Assembly (NCBI GenBank): GCA_010015655.1
Contig: ML976659.1
Span: 907,360-971,359, forward strand
DNA from: Bimuria novae-zelandiae CBS 107.79
Lineage: Eukaryota; Ascomycota; Dothideomycetes; Pleosporales; Didymosphaeriaceae
DNA: 64,000 bases
Direction: 5' to 3'
The notes beneath the pieces are model-generated. The model was not told the DNA's origin and made no database searches. It saw only the letters and a list, made by a program, of their open reading frames with translations. The position numbers were made by a program, and so were the translations under genes. Every line of letters begins with the position of its first letter. The first letter of the stretch is position 1. Positions 56,701-64,000 of the stretch are shown here, piece by piece.

Positions 56701-57783
56701 ATAGAGCTAAAAGTAATCCTTTTAAACTATTTATTAGCGTAAGCTATAAATAGGTCTAAAGTAATTATATATAGTATAGTAGTTACTAATATAGAGTTAA
56801 CTAACTCTTAGAGCTATTAATAAACTTAAAGTATTATCTAGTCACTATAGTAGAGCTTTAAAGTTAGAATTAGCTCTATAACTAGCTAGTTAATAATTTC
56901 TTAGGTTTTAAAGTATCTATGCTTAATCGCTATACAAGGTAGGTAGCTATAGACGATATACGCAGGCAGGATTGACTAGGTACGTTCTTTATTTATATTG
57001 CCAAAATATTATCTATTAGCACTAATTGGACCGTACGCGTAGTAATGCTAGCTAGTTTACTTATTAAATAGACTTTCGTTAATACATACTATGTTATCTA
57101 CTATATACTTAGTTATCTCTAATTTATATACCTCCTTTAGCTTACTATTCTGCGCTACTATAATTAGCTAGAGGGTTTTTTAAGTCAATTTTTTAAACTT
57201 AATTAGTTATAACACTATTAATTAATAGACGTGTCTACTACGCTCTATAAATAGCTAGTATACTATTTTATCTTAATCTATTTACCTACTATAAATTAGC
57301 TTATTACGAAAAACTTTCTTATCCTTAGGCGTAAGTTTTAATAGGGCTTTAATCTTAAACAGCTATAGTGTTATTACTTAGCTATACTTTAATATATTCC
57401 GCTTAAAATCGCCTATAAATATTAAACTAACGCTTATATACGTAGTAATATATTCTCGCCTTTAGCTAAATAATAATAATTATAGTATTAGAGACTACTT
57501 CTTACTACTATAGCTATAAGGTGCCTATAATAGTATTAGTAGTAAGTAGCGTTATAGACGTCTTTAAGGATATTAACTAAGCCTTAACGCTCTATTTATG
57601 GTTAATATACTAAGAATAGTAAGTATAACCTCCTTTTTATAAATATATAGCTTTAAATACATATAGATACTTTGTTGGCGTGGATTTTCGTAAAATTCGT
57701 AGGTTTTGGCGATTCAATTGAGCGCGCGCGACGCGACGAACGCACTGACCAATTGTTCGGGTATTTCTGCACACGACAAATAA

Positions 57784-57843
57784 TTAGGATCTGCATCCTT
57801 GTAGTGCGCGGGCCACCAGCACTACTTTCGCCGGATACCACAG
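57784..57843 (+). repeat. Solo terminal repeat related to the element at 61795-62390
   Basis: About 60 bp matching the right arm of that element (GGATCTGCATCCTTGTAGTGCG...CGGATACCACAG), followed by TA at 57844-57845. The matching left arm was not found in the AT-rich sequence upstream, so this is a truncated copy or a RIP-eroded element end. Confidence 0.75.
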
Positions 57844-58022
57844 TACATTCCATCAAATGAATAAACTGCCGCAGATTTCGCCTTACCTCTGTGGGACGTC
57901 ACCGACGAGGTTATGTTGATGCCAGAGCCATTAGTCAATGCAGCCTGCCGCGAGGACGCCTCCCGAGTTCTAGACCCCAACCGACCCTTTCAGCTTCGTG
58001 GGCTGCTGCAAGATCGCGTAGA

Positions 58023-59498
58023 ATGCACTACGAAGGCGCATTGAGCGTCGACAGCACGACAATGGAAAGCCTCAAGCCAAACATAATCATACGCCCGAAA
58101 GGCATCACGCCCTCTCCAGCGAGTCTCACGACGATCTCGCCAACAAAGATTTACGCTCAGAGTAGATTGAAAGCCACCTCCAGGACTCAGGCCCTCCAAG
58201 TAGACGGGACATCCTCAACGCATACGTCGCTTTCGATCTACGAACCTTTGACCTTAGAAGACTCCTTTCGAATCTTGACTCTGGAGCCGTCGGATGACGA
58301 ATTTGCACCTGTTGTCTGCTCTATAACGGAATGCAGCATGCAGGAGGGAAAGCGATATGTGGCTTTGTCGTACGAATGGAACGATCCAACCTTCACCGAC
58401 GACGACCCCAATGTAGACACATTCTTCACCAATGCGAAAGAGTGGGATGATGATTATGTAGGCTTCGACGGGACCGTGTCCTCTTCATCTCAACTTTGTC
58501 CTTCTCTAGATCGGACAAGCTCCCTCGTGGTCAATGGGCAAGAGATGCAGGTCACTCCAAATCTTCTGGATGCGTTGGTTTACTTCCGTAGCACGCTCCC
58601 ATTCCGAGAAGCAGGTGTATTTTGGGTCGATGCTCTGTGCATCAACCAGAGCGACGTGGTTGAAAGAAGTGCCCAAGTGAAGATGATGGGCGACATCTAT
58701 CGTAACGCTCACCGTGTGATATGTTGGCTAGGGCGAGCAACAAGGAATTCGTACTCCCAAGATGATGGAGCAGTATGTCTGGACGTGCTCAGACGATCAT
58801 ATTGGCGGCGCGCTTGGATCATTCAAGAATTTGTGTTGGCTAAAAACATTTCAATGAGGTGTGGTCATCGGTCTTTCATGTTGCACCACAACCAAGAATG
58901 GCGACGTTTAGCAGTTCTTAATGCTGAGTACGATTGGGGCATGGGTGCCTTCGGATTGTATAACCTCCGAAATGATTTTGCGGTAAGGAGACAAAATGGG
59001 TTGCCGCTCTCGCAGGCCATACGATTATCTATACGGGCTCTGGCAAATGATCCCCGCGACCTCGTCTACGCCGTGCTGGGATTGGTCAATAGAAACGACC
59101 GGAAGGGTCTGGAGCCTGACTACACACTCTCACCATGCGAGATCTTCTGTCAGGCGCTCGTCGTCCTGTCAAACTTACCAGAAATGCAGCACCGGCATCA
59201 AAGGCGTAACGTCACAGCATCTGCGTACTTTGCGCTTTCGGAACACATTACTACTTTCGGTCAAAACTTTGACCCCTTCTGGTACGTCCGGAAAGAATGC
59301 GATGGGCAAACTCGTTGCCTCACGCGGAGGAATCTTGGGCACTCTCAGCAGACCGTGTTCAAACTAGCCATCCACAATCTTCGAAACGGTTCTAGAGGTC
59401 TTCATCAATGTGACGACAGGGCTTCAACACGCAGAGACTGGTGCCAAAACGGACAGACAAGAATCAAATTGACCAGCACGCAGGGTTGTGCAACTTGA
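58023..59498 (+). CDS. HET-domain (heterokaryon incompatibility) protein
   Basis: Intronless ORF of 491 aa from ATG 58023; a second ATG at 58062 is equally possible, and the frame is open upstream without an ATG. HET domain motifs in order: RYVALSYEWNDP, then FWVDALCINQSDVVERSAQVKMMGDIYRNAHRVICWLG, then YWRRAWIIQEFVLAKNISMRCG. A helical middle region ends 'ANDPRDLVYAVLGLVN', typical of the family. HET proteins trigger programmed cell death after fusion of genetically different hyphae, or act in other defence-like recognition. The C-terminal 100 residues lose family resemblance, and the protein may be shortened. It lies beside a RIP island and a transposon end, a common setting for variable HET genes. 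Confidence 0.88.
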   Translation: MHYEGALSVDSTTMESLKPNIIIRPKGITPSPASLTTISPTKIYAQSRLKATSRTQALQVDGTSSTHTSLSIYEPLTLEDSFRILTLEPSDDEFAPVVCSITECSMQEGKRYVALSYEWNDPTFTDDDPNVDTFFTNAKEWDDDYVGFDGTVSSSSQLCPSLDRTSSLVVNGQEMQVTPNLLDALVYFRSTLPFREAGVFWVDALCINQSDVVERSAQVKMMGDIYRNAHRVICWLGRATRNSYSQDDGAVCLDVLRRSYWRRAWIIQEFVLAKNISMRCGHRSFMLHHNQEWRRLAVLNAEYDWGMGAFGLYNLRNDFAVRRQNGLPLSQAIRLSIRALANDPRDLVYAVLGLVNRNDRKGLEPDYTLSPCEIFCQALVVLSNLPEMQHRHQRRNVTASAYFALSEHITTFGQNFDPFWYVRKECDGQTRCLTRRNLGHSQQTVFKLAIHNLRNGSRGLHQCDDRASTRRDWCQNGQTRIKLTSTQGCAT

Positions 59499-59517
59499 GT
59501 AATCCATCTTTGATTCT

Positions 59518-60775
59518 TCAACCCCTCTTCTTCAACCACTGCAAATTCACAGGCGTAAGCGCCTCTCCACCTCCAAGATAACTAATCAAATTCTCCATGC
59601 CCAACCGCTCAAACCCAACATGGCTCTCTACGCTCGCCCCAGCCGTATGACTCAACACCATAACATTATCCCTCTTCGCCAACTTCGAATTGACATTCGG
59701 CTCATTCGCATGCACATCCAGCCCCGCACTACTTATCCTCCCCTCATCCAACGCCTCCATCAACGCTTCCTCGTCCACAAGCTTCCCACGCGCGATATTC
59801 ACCAGCCGCGCCCCCTTCTTGAACAGCCCAAACTCTTTCCGCGAAAGCAGGACTTTGCCTTCAAACGGCGTAGCCAGCACAACGCAATCGCTCCCGCTTA
59901 GCAACTCTTCTAGATCCTCGCACCACCGCACATCGCCCAGCTCCTTTTCCCGCTCCTCTATCCTCACGACGTCATGGTACCAGATCTTCATCTCGAACGC
60001 CCTCGCCTTCTGCGCGAGGCGGAACCCGATTTTGCCGAGGCCGATGATGCCGAGGACGGAGTGGTTCGGGTTGTGAGTGGCGGCGGCGATGTTCTGGTTT
60101 GCGTCGGCGAACTGGGTCGGCTCGCACGAACGGGCTGCGAGGAAGGACCATGTGAAGGCGCGGTAGGTGGCGAGGAGGAGGAAGATGGCGGTGTCGGCGA
60201 CGGACTCGGTGCACGCGGAGGCGGAGTTGCAGTAGACGACGCCGTGCTCGGCGAGGGTTTTGGTGTCGACCCAGTCGAAGCCCGCGCCGGCGGAGGCGTA
60301 GATTTTGCAGGAGGGAGGGAGGAGTGTGCTGGGGTGGGCGTTAACTACCTTCCATGCATGTATTGCGTGACCTCGATGGGATGCTTAAGAAACGAGGCGG
60401 CGCTTCCGAGGAGGAAACTGAAGACAACGACGGAAAATTGTAGCACAATTAGGGAGCAACTTACATTAACTCCCGATCCCATCTCCCCATCTCCCCACCC
60501 GTATTCCAAAACGGCCGATACATGCCGACAAAATCGCCCCATTTCCTCTCCTTCAGTGCAGTCTTGAACTCCTCCCTCCCCATAGAGTAACTGCGCGCAA
60601 TGTTGAACTTCCGCCCCAGCTCTTCGTACAGCTCATGGTTCCATCGGATGTCGTCGCCAAGATGGAGGATCGTGGGCTTGTCACTGGACGACTGAGAAGG
60701 CTTGGAACTCGACTCCGCGACGGTCCGCGGGGTGGGAAGGCCCGCATCGCGCGGTGTAGGCGTTGCCGCTGACAT
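59518..60775 (-). CDS. D-isomer-specific 2-hydroxyacid dehydrogenase
   Basis: Two exons on the minus strand, 60775-60465 and 60328-59518, 373 aa. The 136-nt intron (GTAAGT...GTTAAC...CAG) gives the family-typical EL-I-T-LLPPSCKIYASAGAGFDWVD. The NAD(P) fold is GIIGLGKIGFRLAQKA. The catalytic triad can be read: Arg in NIARGKLVD, Glu in LDVHANEP and His in VLSHTAGAS. Expected reaction: reversible NAD(P)H-dependent reduction of a 2-keto acid such as glyoxylate, hydroxypyruvate or an aromatic keto acid. An N-terminal extension of about 35 residues, rich in Ser/Pro/Thr, precedes the catalytic domain. Convergent with the HET gene, the two stops being only 20 bp apart. Confidence 0.93.
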
Positions 60776-61794
60776 TATTGCCTATCTTGTGATTTAAGGG
60801 AGGTTCGCGGGTTGGGGTACTCCAGTCCAGATCCTTCTCTTTTGCAACAGAACAGAGCGCACAAGACCCCGCTGCTCTCTCAATCCAAGTACCTAAAATC
60901 TGCAAAGAGCCGATGACACCGTCAGTCCGACCAAATGGCCTCAGCCAGAAACTCGGTGATTTAGAGAGTGCCTTTGGTGCGTCAAGCGTGACGGTACACC
61001 TCCCCGCCCCGAATGTATGTTCGAGCAACGGCGCGCCATCTACACGTGTACATGCGGCAACGTGCTCGGCCTAAGCCCGAAGCAGCCTCGCAAGCCCCAT
61101 CGTACTTGCTCTTGCGCTCGCATCTAGATTTTCGGCCCGTTACGCTACGATATCCGACATATCCACGCGGGAGCTAGAAAGCCACCCAAGTGGGGAATAT
61201 ATTAGAACCCTGGAATTTCTCTCTTGTAAATCAACATGTCATGAGAGTTTCTAAGCACGAACTAGATGATCCAAAGAAATCGTTGGGTTGGCAGAATATG
61301 AATTAGACGAAAAGTTCCGCAGTGATCCACTCAGGAGGAGCGCCGCGATGACGGGTCGATAAGCTATCGGGCAACTGGGCAGCACGCCACTCACGTGCCC
61401 GCACGTCAACCTAGGAAGGTTACCATCGATCAACGACATCTGTACAAGGATACACCCACGAGATCGTCGTGACAGCTATATCACAATCATCTCATTATTG
61501 CCGTGGCATGGGAAGGCGGAGATAATCGGCCCCCTCACATACATCTCACCGGTCAAAAGCATCCCCACTAACCCGTGCCGGATATTTTAGCATAATACGG
61601 ACTCGTGCTCCTTCCACAGCCGCATCGCACGCGTATACGCCCCGCCTATCCATGGAACGCACTCGCCGCACACGACACGGAGCCACAGCTCCCCCGCAAC
61701 CCTAGAACGGAGTTGCGCGCGAAGAAAAAAGGCTTCAGGCACTGTCACCGCTACACCGCATGGACTTATACCTCGATCTCGAATTATATATATA
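60776..61794. other. Intergenic
   Basis: About 1 kb, the promoter side of the dehydrogenase and then sequence without a supported gene, ending at the TA flank of the next element. Confidence 0.55.
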
Positions 61795-61859
61795 CTGTGG
61801 TGTCCGGCGAAAGTAATGTCGGTGGTCCGCACACAACAAGGGTGCGGATCCTATGTAAA
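61795..61859 (+). repeat. Left terminal inverted repeat
   Basis: Begins CTGTGGTGTCCGG after TA and runs to GGATCCTATGTAAA. Pairs with 62326-62390. Confidence 0.9.
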
Positions 61860-62325
61860 TAAAAGCCCCTTGCTGACAATGATACATTAAAACACGCTGT
61901 TTTCGTACGGATCCACATGTAACTCTGTCGCGCGCTCCATCGACGCGTCACCCACACAATGGCAGAAGCACCCTCCACACCTCGACACCGATATCGATAT
62001 CTTACTCGAGATGAGATTATTGTATCACTCCTATGTTCTAGCTAGCATTCTCCCCAGATCTGAACCCTATTGAACATGTATAGAATAAGATGAAGGACTT
62101 TATTGAGTCCTATTACCCTAATTAAGAAGGCGGTAAGTAGTATAGCTATAACCAGCTGCGAGGTATTGTATAGGAGGCGTAGGAGTTAATTATAGTGGAA
62201 AATCTGCGGGAGCTCATCGACAGTATGCCTGCCAGATGTCAGGCAGTGATCGAGGCTAAAGGTGGACATACGAAGTACTAAAAATTTGTATGTAATATTG
62301 TGCGAAAGTAGAAAAGCGTCATTTG

Positions 62326-62390
62326 TTTACATAGGATCCGCATCCTTGTTGTGCGCGGACTACTGACATTACTTTCACCGGACACCACAG
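62326..62390 (-). repeat. Right terminal inverted repeat
   Basis: Reverse complement of the left arm with a few transitions, ending CCGGACACCACAG before TA. The sequence at 57784-57843 has the same orientation as this arm. Confidence 0.9.
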
Positions 62391-62730
62391 TATTTCTCAT
62401 CCACCTCGGACAGACAGGCCCGGAGGTAGGCTTGACACAACACATGCCGTATGTAATCTTGCAACGCACCATGCATGCTAGTGACAACAACTCCTCAAAG
62501 CGCTATCGTAGCCTGAATCACCGAACACAAATCTCCTCTTACCTCCACCTACTCCAAACCCACAAGCAACAAAAAGGTCCACGTTGAAACTTTGATGATA
62601 TATAACGCCTGGGTATAAAAAATTCCTCACCAGCCTTTCCATACCAGCAAGAGTAGAGTTCATATCATCCCAAAAGTGCCATAAATCATTCCATCACACA
62701 TCCACATGCGCTCCCCTTCGCATCACAGTG
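62391..62730. other. Intergenic, 3' side of the transcription factor gene
   Basis: About 340 bp with no recognised feature apart from the TA flank of the transposon. Confidence 0.55.
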
Positions 62731-64000
62731 CTAAAACCAGTGCACCATCCCCAAATGCCCCGCCCCGCCCGCCCCGCCCACCCCGCCCATCTGCTGCATA
62801 CCCTCCATACCGTACTGATTAACTAAATCGTCCCAAACCGCCCAATCCATGTTCGCCCCATCCAGCAGCGGCGAACCGGAGCTACCTCCGCTGTTACCCT
62901 GCGGACTGTCCCCGATGGCGTTGGCAAAGCCGCTGTTGCCGTTGTCGTTAGCCCGCGTAGGTGGGAACGGAGAGATGCCTGTGGTGAAGGACGTATTCGG
63001 CAAGGGGTGGGCGTTGGTATTAGCATACAAGTTGCCGTTCTGGAGACCCTGAGAAGTGAGGTCGGGAAGTGAAGGATGCGGGTCCATGAGCGGGTTGGAC
63101 AGGTCGACGTTGGAGGCGTTGTCCGAGACGGAGGCGGTGTCGGGGAAACTGAAGCCTCCCATTACGTCGGCCATGAGGTAATCAATACCGTGTTCGGAGA
63201 GCGCGTTGAAGGCTTCGAGTTGGTCAGGCTGCTCTTCTTTTACTGAACCATTCGTGGGGAGGCTGCGTGAGTTGGAGCTATTCGGCGTGTCCGCTGCGAA
63301 GGAGCACTCGGAAAGAGTGCCTGACTTTGGACTGCCGGCCCAGTTACCAGTGGTAGGCGCCTGCGCAGCGGGTATCTCACCCAGTTTCGGCGCAGCCGGG
63401 CGGAGCATGCGGTCCAGACTCTCCGGATCGGGCTGGTTATTAGCATCGCGCCCGTTGAGTTGGTCTGTCAGTGTGGAGAAATCGGTATAGAATGGTCCTC
63501 CTGTTTTCAACGCTTGACTTGCGCGCTCGAGGGCGAGTTCCTTTTGGCGTGCGTTTTGCGCCTTGGCCATGAGCTTGCGGAGAGGCTTCCACAGGCAGCC
63601 CGCCTTGCCTTTGCGGTACGGAGACGCGTCACCGAGAGGGTACCACCAGCGTCCGGCAGTAGTTTCCAGGGCGCGCCAGGCACGGTCGACTGCTTCGCCC
63701 TTGGTCCGGACGCATAGTTCGGAGAGCAGGAAGGCAATGGCGTGCCATTGCACGTAGGTGCGAAACAGCCAGCCCCACTTCATCGTGCGCGCTTCTGTTT
63801 CCAATAGGATCGAGTACTCTATGTTTTCGAGCGATGTAATGAAAAGCTTGTCCTTCGTCTCTTGTGGTAACGATATACCACCGTCTTTGCGCTGGTGAGG
63901 ATGGTATACTACGAGCCACATCTTGCTCATGACCAGTCGAGAGATTGTCGCTGTTACCCAACATAGCGGGATTGACATGTCGCAGTCTTTCAAATATTTC
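62731..64000 (-). CDS. Fungal-specific transcription factor, C-terminal part (runs off the window)
   Basis: Open on the minus strand from the window edge to a stop at 62731, at least 422 aa. The N-terminal half of what is visible matches the middle-homology region of fungal Zn-cluster regulators: CWVTATISRLVMSKMWLVVYHP, LENIEYSILLETEARTMKWGWLFRTYVQWHAIAFLLSELC. A long disordered Ser/Asn/Pro-rich tail follows, ending in a Gly-rich segment. The DNA-binding domain, presumably Zn2Cys6, must lie beyond 64000 and is not seen, so the type is inferred. No stop or frameshift in the visible part. The targets are unknown. Confidence 0.85.
   Translation of the reverse strand, partial: KYLKDCDMSIPLCWVTATISRLVMSKMWLVVYHPHQRKDGGISLPQETKDKLFITSLENIEYSILLETEARTMKWGWLFRTYVQWHAIAFLLSELCVRTKGEAVDRAWRALETTAGRWWYPLGDASPYRKGKAGCLWKPLRKLMAKAQNARQKELALERASQALKTGGPFYTDFSTLTDQLNGRDANNQPDPESLDRMLRPAAPKLGEIPAAQAPTTGNWAGSPKSGTLSECSFAADTPNSSNSRSLPTNGSVKEEQPDQLEAFNALSEHGIDYLMADVMGGFSFPDTASVSDNASNVDLSNPLMDPHPSLPDLTSQGLQNGNLYANTNAHPLPNTSFTTGISPFPPTRANDNGNSGFANAIGDSPQGNSGGSSGSPLLDGANMDWAVWDDLVNQYGMEGMQQMGGVGGAGGAGHLGMVHWF

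Larger units (their letters stand above)
54703..57660. other. Second AT-rich RIP island
   Basis: About 3 kb of very AT-rich sequence with no open frame over 60 codons. Contains a retroelement relic on the plus strand (separate entry). The right part, about 57.0-57.65 kb, gives no recognisable protein on either strand. Confidence 0.85.
61795..62390 (+). mobile_element. Internally deleted Tc1/mariner element (non-autonomous)
   Basis: 596 bp bounded by roughly 65-bp inverted repeats with only about five mismatches (61795-61859 and 62326-62390) and flanked by TA at 61793-61794 and 62391-62392. Inside, the first codons of a transposase are visible from ATG 61960 (MAEAPSTPRHRYRYLTRDE). The sequence then jumps near 62040 to the C-terminal end: SPDLNPIEHV with the catalytic Asp/Glu context intact, then about 70 codons with some stops, ending before 62281. 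Most of the HTH and first catalytic Asp region is deleted. Such a copy could be mobilised only by a transposase encoded elsewhere. Confidence 0.9.

Noticed and set aside
60329..60464. Frameshift in the D-2-hydroxyacid dehydrogenase
   Set aside because: Earlier acceptors (TAG near 60345, AAG near 60349) give stops, but the CAG at 60330-60329 gives the correct phase and family sequence, so the gene is intact.

Overview
This 64 kb window looks like a nuclear contig from a filamentous ascomycete (Pezizomycotina, most likely a Dothideomycete; no species can be named from the sequence alone). Genes are well spaced and mostly have 1-5 short GT-AG introns of 42-150 nt, often with a CTAAC-like branch site. 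The gene content is typical of that group: HET-domain protein, Pth11/rhodopsin-like 7-TM protein, CRH-type glucanosyltransferase, ascomycete laccase, Zn-cluster-type regulator. Transposons lie in AT-rich islands with the C-to-T/G-to-A signature of repeat-induced point mutation (RIP).

Layout. 1-8.8 kb: an SDR gene convergent with a Tri3-like O-acetyltransferase, a complete but dead Tc1/mariner element with TIRs and TA target duplication, an intron-containing tRNA-Gln, and a decayed flavin monooxygenase. 8.8-24.4 kb: a gene-sparse stretch, then a cell-wall group: CRH-like GH16 enzyme (GPI-anchored), aquaglyceroporin, laccase and a 7-TM rhodopsin-fold protein. 24.4-33.2 kb: an AT-rich RIP island with a Tc1/mariner relic, a full-length RIP-inactivated Ty1/copia element (184-bp LTRs, TTAAT target duplication) and the 3' end of a second copia element. 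33.2-38.2 kb: a NmrA-like pseudogene split by a roughly 440-bp insertion, plus a small hypothetical gene.

38.4-50 kb is the conserved core: arsenite methyltransferase divergent from a bZIP gene, STI1 co-chaperone divergent from a dihydroneopterin aldolase-type gene, UDP-glucose pyrophosphorylase, and a DUF7514-like protein. 50-54.5 kb holds three damaged genes: a cysteine-rich secreted/membrane protein, an HEFSH metalloprotease and a phytanoyl-CoA dioxygenase-like gene. They lie close to a second RIP island (54.7-57.7 kb) that carries a decayed LTR retroelement with a zinc-knuckle remnant. 57.8-64 kb: a HET-domain gene, a D-2-hydroxyacid dehydrogenase, an internally deleted Tc1/mariner element with 65-bp TIRs, and the C-terminal part of a fungal transcription factor running off the right edge.

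Functional links that can be argued: ArsM and the bZIP share one 489-bp promoter region, so the bZIP may control arsenic detoxification. The CRH enzyme and UGP1 both serve cell-wall glucan metabolism. The SDR and acetyltransferase could be a tailoring pair. These links are inference. Exon coordinates come from reading splice signals and reading-frame continuity. Several open frames in this window begin with TTG or GTG, and starts were moved to ATG where one is supported.
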